From JAFEBO01 sp044221315 (GTDB lineage: Bacteria > Planctomycetota > Phycisphaerae > Phycisphaerales > UBA1924), in assembly GCA_044221315.1 (NCBI GenBank), contig JBGAPK010000013.1:31941-95940 (forward strand): a stretch of 64,000 nt of DNA, read 5' to 3'. How positions within the stretch are numbered: the first letter of the stretch is position 1; each line of letters begins with the position of its first letter. Positions 48,501 to 56,560 of this stretch are shown here, one piece after another. Position numbers and translations under genes: made by a program. The notes below the pieces were generated by a model. That model saw only the letters and a list, made by a program, of their open reading frames with translations. It searched no databases and was not told the DNA's origin.

Positions 48501-50169
48501 AGAGGCCCGTCAGTACCAGGACCCCAAGGCCATGCAGGCCGACAGGATGCTGTCGGAGATCTACCTGGACTTGGCCGAATCCGACAAGGCCATCACGACC
48601 CTGCGGCGCATTCTCGATGCCTCGAAGGACGCGCCGGACGACACGGTGCGGCTGCGTCTGTGCGAGGCCCTCATCGTCTCCCGGAAGTTTGATGAGGCCG
48701 ACAAGGAACTCCAATTGCTCGGAAAGGAGGCATCGGAAGGGGCTGTCGCGACGCTGCTCCGCGCCGACGCGGCGGGCGGGCGGGGTGACGGAAAGAAGGC
48801 GCTGGAAATCCTGGACAAGGCTGTCGCCGCGTACCCGAACAACGCCGGTGTGTTCCTCAAGCGCGCCCAAGCCTCCATCGAGCAAGACCGAAACGCCACC
48901 GACATTCTTGCGGACCTCGATCAGGTCATCCGGCTGGACCGCCGGCTGTGGCAGGCGCACCAGCTCAAGGCGGTCGTCTACCAGCGCGCGGGGCGCAAGG
49001 AAGAGGTGATCAATGAAATCCGCGCGATTATGCAGGTGGATCCGATGCAGGATGAGATGCTCGGACTGGCCGTGCGACTGCTCGTGGCGCAGGACCGCGA
49101 CGACGAGGCCGTGGCGCTCGCGGAAGATGTCGCCAAGCGCCGCGGCGCACCCGGCTCCCTTTACGCCAACCTCGGCGATCTCTTCGATGCGATCGGCCGG
49201 CCGGCCCGCGCGATCTCTTTCTACAAGTCGGCGGTGCTTGCGGACACAAGGACCGAGCATGTGGTGCGCTATGTGAACGCGTTGCTCGCCCAGAAGCCGC
49301 CGAACGTCACCGAGGCGGAAAGCACGCTGACCAAGCTCCAGGACCGCATCAACAAGGACCCCGAACTGCTCCTCGCCCGCGCGGGCGTCCGCAAGGTGCG
49401 CAACAACCTTGTCGAGGCCCGCAGGGACATCGCCGCCTCTTTCAAGCTCATGTCGCCCGACCAGCCGGCGGCCATGCAGCAGTGGTTCACCACCGCGTTC
49501 CGCGCGATGGGGGCACGCGACCTGGCCTCCACCCTGGAGGGCATGACCAAGGACGGCATCAACTCCGATTGGATTGCGTTTTTCCGGGCACGCCTCCAGG
49601 CCGACGATCCCACGACCCGAACGGCCGGGATCGATGAGATGAAGCGAGTTGCCAAGTCCACCAAGATCCCCGGCTTGGCAACTCTCGCGAGCCGCGAGTA
49701 TTCGGGCCGGCTGTACATCGCCAAGGACTTCGAGGCGGCATCCAAGGCCATGACCGAAATCGTCACGGCCGATCCGACCGACGCCGAAACGCTGAACAAC
49801 CTCGCCTACATGCTGTGCAAGGATCTGAACAAGCCCGCCGAGGCCTTGCCGTATGCCAAAAAGGCCTACGAACTCCGGCCCAAGAGCCCTGAGATGATCG
49901 ACACCTTCGGCGTGGTCCTTCTGGCGAATAACCAGTTGGGGGAAGCCCAACTGGTGTTCGAAAAGGCGGTTTCCATTCCATCGACGCCATCAACCCAGGT
50001 CACAGTGTTGCTTCACATGGCCGAACTTCAATTCAAACAGGGCAAGCGGGACGAGGCCAAGGCCACCATGGCGAAGGCCAGAACCCTGTTTGAGCAGGTC
50101 CAGAGCATCACAAGGGACATCCAGAAAGAGGACTTGGACCGGATAGAGAAGCTCATTGAGGGGCCTTGA
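45568..50169 (+). CDS. Very large membrane-anchored TPR protein of the exosortase locus
   Basis: 1533 residues. One N-terminal membrane helix (about residues 9-31) is followed by TPR-like helical repeats to the end, for example NFAYMLCKD-like pairs such as LNNLAYMLCKDLNKPAEALP and PYAKKAYELRPKSPEMIDTF. Large TPR proteins (PrsT-type) often accompany exosortase and exopolysaccharide genes as scaffolds or assembly factors. Orientation is likely repeats outside the cytoplasm. GGAG is 8 bases before the ATG. The upstream exosortase stop is about 70 bases away. Confidence 0.88.
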   Translation: MAAKVNTKFVAILVGVLVLMAGGVGAAAYMVLFKSASDFVKQGDALMKAGKPLDAEKVYGKAVSKEPTNIEYLRKWRESLEKMAPATQTLFDAKYPQYTIVRKKIADLQRTDTKAHRDHLDVYLQTIQNAGYSRQFCEALAQAATDALAQYGDGKSGFGEGEELRRYRALANLKILLESKNLKDADDQQIKADFDAALAADPGDVDSVLGLHAWYVYHADAAMNNQRPDEGIKLAEQGREVVRAFSAKAPKEPRTKVTSMGWLLADARRRAAAMNKIEDRRKVAEQLKQEGRAALDEAGALLLELPPDQIDAQTVSQFTFMELQLDDSGKLDRSRKVLDRCLASRPEDAALLINKSEAEALSRDYDGAINTLQKVRDLPNPALSVAGRLLWYRKNEALFRQATLALKALEQSSDPDPAKEKQLRAAWLEKAKIRRAELAKIDPDTSARMLFVDGKIKLAEEDYQNAQRLLLSYLSLVNEADQDGLFAAANASFRLNQPGKAKDLLEKVLQINNANVPAILTLAEVEIRLKNLDRAKELYTAADTLIPNNEQIKKRLREIGQEQGEIDTDDPVQKVILEARAKREAGDDKGMLKVLQDGAEKSNYDARIVQALVQLRTNANDVKGAQEIIEKALKVNTNEEQKAAFIKFLKVLSVEDSTLANVQAVELAPNLTNVDKLVLQLGYLTAGGAKYSDQAKAIATELEQKYADQPVVIETLFLRAIREKRMADARKWADLAVAKNIDTFDGATFKSRMLAAEGRKREAVTLMEQGSQRYNYNVEAWRVLAALQSEEGMMAEAVASMQRAVNLRPDDPTSALQYSATLVAAGKNEDALKLMREKAKLLPDSIAVRDEWLRLEGTAGDKEVALKERERDVVRDPANRMYKVQVAALNVDLRRWDEARKRIEEIRATQDGLDIVRIDASRWMDQNNPEAAEKAFRDYIAKVKDGPDGKNKAGEALEALARFMVPNGQPQRAVAALEEARQYQDPKAMQADRMLSEIYLDLAESDKAITTLRRILDASKDAPDDTVRLRLCEALIVSRKFDEADKELQLLGKEASEGAVATLLRADAAGGRGDGKKALEILDKAVAAYPNNAGVFLKRAQASIEQDRNATDILADLDQVIRLDRRLWQAHQLKAVVYQRAGRKEEVINEIRAIMQVDPMQDEMLGLAVRLLVAQDRDDEAVALAEDVAKRRGAPGSLYANLGDLFDAIGRPARAISFYKSAVLADTRTEHVVRYVNALLAQKPPNVTEAESTLTKLQDRINKDPELLLARAGVRKVRNNLVEARRDIAASFKLMSPDQPAAMQQWFTTAFRAMGARDLASTLEGMTKDGINSDWIAFFRARLQADDPTTRTAGIDEMKRVAKSTKIPGLATLASREYSGRLYIAKDFEAASKAMTEIVTADPTDAETLNNLAYMLCKDLNKPAEALPYAKKAYELRPKSPEMIDTFGVVLLANNQLGEAQLVFEKAVSIPSTPSTQVTVLLHMAELQFKQGKRDEAKATMAKARTLFEQVQSITRDIQKEDLDRIEKLIEGP

Positions 50170-50328
50170 ACCTCAGTTATTCCGGCTCTTAGCCGATCTA
50201 TGTAGTCAGGCGGCCGCCTGATCCGCGAACATCGGACCTGCGGCCATCGAACCGCTGATTGGTGTTGAGCCGGGGAATCCGGCGGGCACCAATCAGTGAC
50301 CGAACGAAGGTTTGAGGAAGGTGACACC

Positions 50329-52578
50329 ATGACGAGCGTTCCGACCGGGGCCGCCAGCCCACAGAGCCTTGGCAATCAGCGTCCGCAGGCGGGGCCATCG
50401 CTGGCGGGTGCGGGCCAGTCCGGCGGCGTGGGCGGCGCGTCGATCGACCCCATCAAGCTCCTGATGAAGTACAAGTACATTCTCGCCGGCTCCGCGGGGG
50501 TGGGAATGGTGCTCGGGGTCGTCGCCTACTTCCTGCTGCTGAGGTTTAGCCCGGTCTGGACGAGCTCAGTGGTGTTCGAGGCGTTTACGCCCAGCAACAA
50601 CATCGTGACGCCGACGGGCGTCGGCAATTTCGAGAGCCAGAACGAAATCGAGCGGTTCATGCTCACGCAGGCGCGCCAGATGACGCGTGAGGACGTGCTC
50701 AACCGCGTGGCGACGGATCCCCGCCTGCCCCGCGAGGCCTCGAACTGGGCGAGCCAGTTTGAGGAGGGCGGGAAGCTAAACAACGTCGCCGTCGTGAAAG
50801 AACTCCAGAGCGAGGTGGCCCGCACGCGGATCATTCCCGGCACGCGACTGATCGAGCTGTCGGCCTCATGCCGGTGGCGTGAGGATGCGACGGCGCTGGC
50901 CAAGCTCCTCCGCGAGGCATACATGACCGAACTGCGGCGCGTCGCCGGCGCCAGCACGCAGACGCAGCGGGACCAGCTGCAGACGCAGATCGAAAAATTC
51001 AGCACCGAGCTCCGCGACCACCAGCAGCGCCGCCAGGCTCTTCTCCGCGACGCAAAGCTGACCACCATCAACGAACAGGGGAGCGAAACTCTCCAGCGCC
51101 TGTACATCCTCAACACGCAGATCCTGGAAGCCCAGAACAAGATCCAGCTGAGCCGCGTGTCGATCAAGCAGTTGCAGGATCAGCTCGACAACCCGGCCGG
51201 GGTCCAGTACACCGACCAGATCAAGAGCGAGGTCGAGGATGATCCGCTGGTGATCCACATCAAGCAGATGATCCAGTCGACCGAGGCGGAGCTCAAGGGC
51301 ATGCTTATGCAGGGAATCACCCGCGAGCACCGCCAGTACAAGAAGACCGACTCGGTGCTCCAGGGCATGAACCAGAACCTCACGCAGGCCCGTGAAGAGC
51401 TGATGCGAAAGAAGTTCGACAGCAACCTGGAGCAGATGAAGATCATGCTCCAGTCGCTCGAGAACCAGGAACGCGACATGACCGCCCAGCGCGACACTCT
51501 GAGCGAGAACCAGCAGGTGGCGGCGCGAACGCTCGCCGAAGTGAAGGACCTCGACGAGAAGATTCAGAACATCCAGCGGTCGACCTCACTCTTCACCGAG
51601 CAACTCCGCACCGCCACCATGCTCGCGGAACTGCCCACGACCAACCGCGTCGTCGTCGTCGGCGAAGAAAAGCTTCCCCGCGAGGTTTCCTCCCCCAAGC
51701 TGCACGTCATTCTGCCGGCATCGATGCTCGGCGTGGTCGGTCTCGTCACCGCCCTCATCCTCGCCATCGAGCTCATGGACAGCCGCGTGAAGGGCCCCGC
51801 GGACATCGCCCTGATGTCCCGCACCCGCCTGCTCGGCTGGATCCCCGACGCATCGGAAGACCCGGCGGGCGCCGGGGCGATAGAAACCACTTTCCGCGAC
51901 CGCCCGCGCGGCGTCATCGCCGAGAACTACCGCCAACTCCGCTCCGTCGTCGCCAAGAGAATGACGCAGGCGTCGCACAAGTCGCTGGTGGTCATCGGCG
52001 GCATGCCGGGCTCGGGCTCCACCAGCGTGCTTTGCAACATGGCGCTGGCATGGTCCGCAGCGGACAGGAAGGTGCTCATTATCGACGCCAACTTCCGGCG
52101 TCCGGGCGTGCACCGGGTGTTTGCGCTGCGGGAAACGCCCGGCCTCGCCGACGTTCTCAGCGGCTCAAATATTGACGACGCCATCCAGCACACCGCCGAT
52201 CCGCGACTGGATTTGATCAGCGCTGGTTCGCGTGAGAAGCGTGTCTTTGAGATGTTCAGCGGCGAACGATTCGGGCAGCTCATCGCGGAACTCAAGGCCC
52301 GCTATGACCTGGTCCTGATCGACGTCGCACCGGCCCTGGTCGCCAGCGACGGGCTGGCCATCGCCAACCGCTGCGACGCCAGCTGCCTGGTCGTTCGCGC
52401 CCTGGGCGAGAAGCGGGGCCTGGTGGGACGCCTCCGCAACGATCTCAGCGATGCACGGGGCGAGTTCCTCGGCGTCGTCGTCAACGCGGTCAAGCCCTCC
52501 GCCGGCGGCTACATCCGTGGCAACCTGCGGGCTACGCACGATTACCAGAATTCCGGCGAGACGTCTGCGGCGGCGTAA
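50329..52578 (+). CDS. Wzc/CpsD-like chain-length protein with degenerate Walker A
   Basis: 749 residues. Wzz domain N-terminally (membrane helix about residues 45-65), a long coiled coil, a second membrane helix (LHVILPASMLGVVGLVTALI), then a BY-kinase-like ATPase. The ATPase Walker A reads IGGMPGSGSTSVLCN, so the usual GKST/GKT lysine is replaced by Ser. The A' motif VLIIDANFRRPGVHR and the Walker B LVLIDVAPAL are kept. The C-terminal tail has only one or two Tyr (RATHDYQNSGETS), not a Tyr-rich cluster. It likely controls polymer length or export, but kinase activity is doubtful. GAGGAAGG precedes the ATG. Confidence 0.88.
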   Translation: MTSVPTGAASPQSLGNQRPQAGPSLAGAGQSGGVGGASIDPIKLLMKYKYILAGSAGVGMVLGVVAYFLLLRFSPVWTSSVVFEAFTPSNNIVTPTGVGNFESQNEIERFMLTQARQMTREDVLNRVATDPRLPREASNWASQFEEGGKLNNVAVVKELQSEVARTRIIPGTRLIELSASCRWREDATALAKLLREAYMTELRRVAGASTQTQRDQLQTQIEKFSTELRDHQQRRQALLRDAKLTTINEQGSETLQRLYILNTQILEAQNKIQLSRVSIKQLQDQLDNPAGVQYTDQIKSEVEDDPLVIHIKQMIQSTEAELKGMLMQGITREHRQYKKTDSVLQGMNQNLTQAREELMRKKFDSNLEQMKIMLQSLENQERDMTAQRDTLSENQQVAARTLAEVKDLDEKIQNIQRSTSLFTEQLRTATMLAELPTTNRVVVVGEEKLPREVSSPKLHVILPASMLGVVGLVTALILAIELMDSRVKGPADIALMSRTRLLGWIPDASEDPAGAGAIETTFRDRPRGVIAENYRQLRSVVAKRMTQASHKSLVVIGGMPGSGSTSVLCNMALAWSAADRKVLIIDANFRRPGVHRVFALRETPGLADVLSGSNIDDAIQHTADPRLDLISAGSREKRVFEMFSGERFGQLIAELKARYDLVLIDVAPALVASDGLAIANRCDASCLVVRALGEKRGLVGRLRNDLSDARGEFLGVVVNAVKPSAGGYIRGNLRATHDYQNSGETSAAA

Positions 52579-52593
52579 CCTCCGTCCTCCCGC

Positions 52594-53637
52594 ATGGCCG
52601 CAACGCCGAAGCAAAGCCCGCGCTCTCTTCGCACGCTCATCACCGGCGGTGCGGGGTTCATCGGGTCTCACCTGGCCGAAGGGCTGCTCGCCCGGGGCGA
52701 TCGCGTGACGGTCATCGACAACCTGTCGACCGGCCGCCTCGCCAACCTCCCGGAGAATCCCCACCTGCGGTTCATCGAGGCCGACCTGGGTGAGGCGCTC
52801 GCGGCGCTCGGACCGGGCGAGGTGTTCGACGAGATCTATCACCTCGCGGCGGCGGTCGGCGTCGGGCTGGTCATGGATAACCCGATCGGCGCCATCAGGA
52901 CAAATATCGAGCAGACCGTTGCGCTGCTCGAATTCGCCGCGGGGCGGACGGCTCCGGCCGGCGGACCTCCGGGAATCCCCACGCTGATCGCCAGCAGTTC
53001 CGAGGTCTACGGCAAGAGCGCCAAGTCGCCGTACAGCGAAAGCGACGACGTTGTGTACGGCCCGACGAGTGTTGCGCGGTGGTGCTACGCCTACAGCAAG
53101 GCGATCGACGAGTATCTCGCGCTCAACTACGGAAGCAAGCGGGGGCTGCGGGTCGTGGTCACCCGGTTCTTCAACACCGTCGGGCCTCGCCAGGTCGGGG
53201 ACTACGGCATGGTCCTGCCCCGGTTTGTCGGCGCGGCCTTGGCCGGGCGGCCCCTGCGCGTGCATGGCGAGGGAAGACAGTCGCGCTGTTTTTGCCACAT
53301 CGCGGATGTCACGGGTGCCCTGCCACGCCTGCTGGGCGAACCGCGGTGCCACGGCGAGGTGTTCAATATCGGCTCGGACCGGTCGATCACCATCCGCGAC
53401 CTTGCCGAGCTGGTGCTGAAGATCACCGGATCGCGTTCGAAGATTGAGCTTGTTCCCTATAGTCAGGCCTATCCGGCCGGATTCGAGGACCTGGCCGACC
53501 GCAAGCCCGATCTGTCCAAGATCGGCAGGGCGATCGGCTTTGTTCCGCGCAAGACGCTCGAGGAGACCATCCGGGACGTGGCCGGGTGGATTTCGGGCGG
53601 CACCAACTCGAAGTTTGTTGAGGACGAGAAATCTTGA
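52594..53637 (+). CDS. NAD-dependent nucleotide-sugar epimerase/dehydratase
   Basis: A 347-residue extended SDR. TLITGGAGFIGSHLAEGLL is the NAD-binding glycine motif; SSSEVYG and YAYSKAIDEYL hold the catalytic Ser/Thr region and the YxxxK pair; FFNTVGPRQ and RCFCHIADV mark the sugar-nucleotide part. The product could be a UDP-GlcA decarboxylase or UDP-glucose/GalNAc epimerase; sequence alone does not choose. It follows the Wzc-like gene by 15 bases and overlaps the WecA-like gene by 4 bases, so it belongs to the polysaccharide locus. Confidence 0.9.
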   Translation: MAATPKQSPRSLRTLITGGAGFIGSHLAEGLLARGDRVTVIDNLSTGRLANLPENPHLRFIEADLGEALAALGPGEVFDEIYHLAAAVGVGLVMDNPIGAIRTNIEQTVALLEFAAGRTAPAGGPPGIPTLIASSSEVYGKSAKSPYSESDDVVYGPTSVARWCYAYSKAIDEYLALNYGSKRGLRVVVTRFFNTVGPRQVGDYGMVLPRFVGAALAGRPLRVHGEGRQSRCFCHIADVTGALPRLLGEPRCHGEVFNIGSDRSITIRDLAELVLKITGSRSKIELVPYSQAYPAGFEDLADRKPDLSKIGRAIGFVPRKTLEETIRDVAGWISGGTNSKFVEDEKS

Positions 53638-55118
53638 CCAGCGGACACGGCCAATGCGCGAGAATGGGATCGTTCCGCACCGGAGCGGACGTGCCGTCAG
53701 GCATCGCCGGCCTGGTCGTGACGATGTGCTTCGTGGCGAGTCGGGCCGACGCCGTCGTTCCCGGGGCGCCGGCCGAGGTCGAGAAGGTCTCCCGCTGGGA
53801 GGTCTTCAACGGCTACGCCTGGGTCATGGCCATCGCGTTCGTCGTGACACTGCTCACGACCCCGCTGCTGAGAAAACTCGCGATCACGTACGGAGTTGTT
53901 GATCGGCCGAGCGAGAGCCGCAAGGTGCATCGCATGCCGGTCGCCTATCTGGGCGGCGTTGGCGTGTTCCTGGGCATACTCGCGGCGATCCTGTTCAGTT
54001 ACGCTTCGATGAAGTGGGCGGGGCTGATCGAGTATCACCCGTCGTCGAGCGTGAGCGCAGCGGAGCCGGAGCAGCGGATGGTTCCGCTCTTCGTGCTGTT
54101 CGGCATGACGGTCGTCGTTGTTGTCGGGCTGCTCGACGATGTGTGGGGGTTGGCGCCGCGCGTGAAGATTGGCGGGCTGCTCTTCGCGGCGGCGCTGTTG
54201 GCCATCGACGACATCGGCGCCCGCGTCGCGGCGCAGATTCTCTCTCCGCTCGGCACGCTGCTGGGTAATCCGAACCTTGTCTTCCACATCCCGCTGCCGA
54301 TCCACCTGCCCGGCACTTCCGGAGTGATCCCGTTCGATCTGGTCTACTGGGTCGGTACGGCGATCATCGGGTTCTTCGTTCTGGGCGCGTGCAACGCGAC
54401 GAATCTCATCGACGGACTCGACGGCCTGCTCACCGGCACGACGGCCATCACGGCGGGGGGCTTGCTGATCATCGCGCTCGGGCTTGCCGCGGCGGATGAT
54501 GGGCCGCGCGATACGCAGCGATTGGTGCTGTGCATGGCCTTGCTCGGCGCCTGCCTGGGCTTCCTGCCTCACAATTTCAATCCGGCGACGATATTTTTGG
54601 GCGATGCGGGTTCGCTGCTTTTGGGCTACACGACGATCGTGATCATCCTGACACTGGGCGCGACGGACAAGACGCACCTTGTGATGGCGGGGATGATCGT
54701 CTTTGCCGTCCCCATGATCGATACGACCCTGGCGATCGTCCGTCGCAAGATGGCGGGCCAGAGCATCTCGAGCGCCGACAGCGATCATCTTCACCACATG
54801 CTCAAACGAGCGCTGGGCGTCAAGGGGGCGGTGCTGGTGCTCTACGGGATCGCCGCGGCGTTTGCAGGTCTTGGGGTGATCGTCAGCATGGGACGTGCCC
54901 GCGTGGTCTACATCATCGCCCTGATGCTCGCCTCGTTCATCGGCGTCACGGCGATCAAGATCGCCCGACGGAAGTTCATCGAACAGCAGTCGCTCGACTA
55001 TGAGGCGAGGCGCGCCGCCGGGATCCAGCCGGCTCTATCCGCCACGATTCCCGCCGCGCAGACGCCCGCGGGCCGCGAGAGCGTCGCCGTGGGCTCCGAG
55101 CCAGCCTCGGTCCGCTGA
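53634..55118 (+). CDS. WecA/TagO/MraY-family undecaprenyl-phosphate sugar-1-phosphate transferase
   Basis: 494 residues with about ten membrane helices. Motifs in order: DRPSESRKVHRMPVAYLGG, LLDDVWGLAPRVKI (DD metal site), NATNLIDGLDGLLTG, LGDAGSLLLGY, and DSDHLHHML, all typical of polyprenyl-phosphate GlcNAc-1-phosphate transferases. It would attach the first sugar to the lipid carrier for the polysaccharide. The last 40 residues are Ala/Pro-rich. The TTG start overlapping the epimerase stop has GAGGA about 9 bases before it; a later ATG (53664) is possible. Confidence 0.9.
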   Translation: MTSGHGQCARMGSFRTGADVPSGIAGLVVTMCFVASRADAVVPGAPAEVEKVSRWEVFNGYAWVMAIAFVVTLLTTPLLRKLAITYGVVDRPSESRKVHRMPVAYLGGVGVFLGILAAILFSYASMKWAGLIEYHPSSSVSAAEPEQRMVPLFVLFGMTVVVVVGLLDDVWGLAPRVKIGGLLFAAALLAIDDIGARVAAQILSPLGTLLGNPNLVFHIPLPIHLPGTSGVIPFDLVYWVGTAIIGFFVLGACNATNLIDGLDGLLTGTTAITAGGLLIIALGLAAADDGPRDTQRLVLCMALLGACLGFLPHNFNPATIFLGDAGSLLLGYTTIVIILTLGATDKTHLVMAGMIVFAVPMIDTTLAIVRRKMAGQSISSADSDHLHHMLKRALGVKGAVLVLYGIAAAFAGLGVIVSMGRARVVYIIALMLASFIGVTAIKIARRKFIEQQSLDYEARRAAGIQPALSATIPAAQTPAGRESVAVGSEPASVR

Positions 55119-55178
55119 GCCTTTCCGAAAAACAAAGTGTGCCCGAAGCGCGGATTTTGCCGACTCGTATACTCGGTC

Positions 55179-56129
55179 ATGCAAGTTCCCGCACCGATGA
55201 ATCTACCCCGCAGAATCGCCCTCATGAATCAGAAGGGCGGCGTGGGCAAGACCACGACTACCGTCAACTTGGCCGCGGCAATCGCCCGGGCGGGTCACCC
55301 GACGCTCGTCATCGACCTCGATCCGCAGGCCCACGCGACCCTGGGCCTTGGGCTGGATGGCGATTCGGGCACATCTATTTACGAGTTGCTGCACGACTCT
55401 TCCGGAGCCCAGGCCGCCGCCCGTGAGATCAGTCCGAATCTCTTCGCCCTTTCCAGCCATACCGATCTGGCGGCGACCGAAACCGAACTCGCGCAGGCTC
55501 CGGACCGGCTGCAACGACTCGGCCGGGTGATCGATGCCCTCTCGTCGAAGTTTGAATTCGTGCTGATCGACTGCCCACCCTCGCTGGGGCTCCTGACTCT
55601 CAACGCGCTCGCCGCGGCGGACGAGGTGCTCATTCCGATGCAGGCTCATTTCCTGGCTCTGCAGGGAGTCGGCAAGCTGCTTGAAACCGTCCGGATGTTG
55701 GCGACAGGCCCGCAGGCGATCAACCCGAGACTGAAGGTTGCCGGGGTTGTGCTGTGCATGCACGAGACTTCGAGCACGCACACAAAGGAAGTCGTGGCGG
55801 ACCTCGATGCCTTCTTCGAGCAGGCCAGCAAACAGCCCGTGCCGTGGAAGGACGCCAAGGTCTTCCGCCCGGCGATTCGCCGGAATATCAAGCTGGCGGA
55901 GAGCCCGAGCTTTGGGAAGACGATATTCGACTACGCACCGCTCGCCAGCGGGGCGGAGGACTACAGGGCGCTCGCGGAAGCGTTCCTGGAGGGAAGAGCG
56001 ATGCAAGTTCCGGCCGCGCCTTTCACCGCAGAGCGGGAACAGAGACCGGAAAGCCCCGTGGTGGTCACCCGGCCTGATTCGGCCTCGCGCAGCCCGGCGG
56101 ACACCAGGCCCGCGGGCGTGCCTGCATGA
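55179..56129 (+). CDS. ParA-family ATPase
   Basis: About 316 residues. The deviant Walker A KGGVGKTTTTVNLAAA, LVIDLDPQAHATLGLG (Walker A' and sensor), LIDCPPSLGLL, and MHETSSTHTKEV are those of Soj/ParA. A Pro/Arg-rich C-terminal tail of about 35 residues follows. No parB is beside it, and the 3' neighbours are VanZ and MurJ. It may position envelope or polysaccharide machinery instead of a replicon; that is inference. The start is uncertain (55137, 55179 or 55197). A TATACT hexamer is near 55169. Confidence 0.88.
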   Translation: MQVPAPMNLPRRIALMNQKGGVGKTTTTVNLAAAIARAGHPTLVIDLDPQAHATLGLGLDGDSGTSIYELLHDSSGAQAAAREISPNLFALSSHTDLAATETELAQAPDRLQRLGRVIDALSSKFEFVLIDCPPSLGLLTLNALAAADEVLIPMQAHFLALQGVGKLLETVRMLATGPQAINPRLKVAGVVLCMHETSSTHTKEVVADLDAFFEQASKQPVPWKDAKVFRPAIRRNIKLAESPSFGKTIFDYAPLASGAEDYRALAEAFLEGRAMQVPAAPFTAEREQRPESPVVVTRPDSASRSPADTRPAGVPA

Positions 56130-56509
56130 GAGCCGCCGCACCTCTGATCCGCTGGGCGTTCGCGGCGTATGTCGCCGTGCTGTTTACCGGCACCCACTGG
56201 CCAAATCTGCAGATCCACGGCCCGATCGAACGGTCGGATCTCGCGGTCCATCTCGGAGCGTTTGGTGCCTGGGCTTGCCTCGCGACGTTGTGCCGCTTCT
56301 TCGGACCGGTGTTCTCGCCCCGCAACCTTGTTCTTTGCTGGCTGCTCGCGACGGGGTACGCGTGTATCGATGAAGGGCTCCAAGCCATCCCATCGCTCCA
56401 CCGGACCTGCGCCTGGGACGATCTCGGATTCAACATCGTCGGGATTTCGCTCGCGATCGGCGGGATGTGGCTGCTCGGCGCCGTCCGCGGCGGGACAAAT
56501 CACGCGTAG
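56126..56509 (+). CDS. VanZ-like membrane protein
   Basis: A 127-residue protein with about four membrane segments. HWPNLQIHGPIERSDLAVHL and the end segment HRTCAWDDLGFNIVGISLAI fit the VanZ-like pattern, including the WDDLGFNxxG element. VanZ-type proteins occur beside cell-envelope genes; the substrate is unknown. It overlaps parA by 4 bases (ATGA) and precedes murJ by about 50 bases. Confidence 0.85.
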   Translation: MRAAAPLIRWAFAAYVAVLFTGTHWPNLQIHGPIERSDLAVHLGAFGAWACLATLCRFFGPVFSPRNLVLCWLLATGYACIDEGLQAIPSLHRTCAWDDLGFNIVGISLAIGGMWLLGAVRGGTNHA

Positions 56510-56560
56510 GCGGCCGATATCAGGATTCCGCGAACCGACCTTTCCCGGACATTTGATCTC

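Noticed and set aside
47041..49950. A 969-residue open frame on the minus strand opposite the TPR gene.
   Set aside because: It is a by-product of high GC: the plus-strand frame has clear TPR repeats, a membrane anchor and a ribosome site, while the antisense protein is His/Val/Gly/Leu/Arg-rich with no domain.
55179..56129. Plasmid or chromosome partition locus (ParA with ParB).
   Set aside because: There is no parB or parS-like site nearby; the genes after it are VanZ-like and murJ.
41522..56509. PEP-CTERM sorting substrates within the exosortase locus.
   Set aside because: No protein in the window ends with a PEP-like motif plus membrane helix and basic tail.
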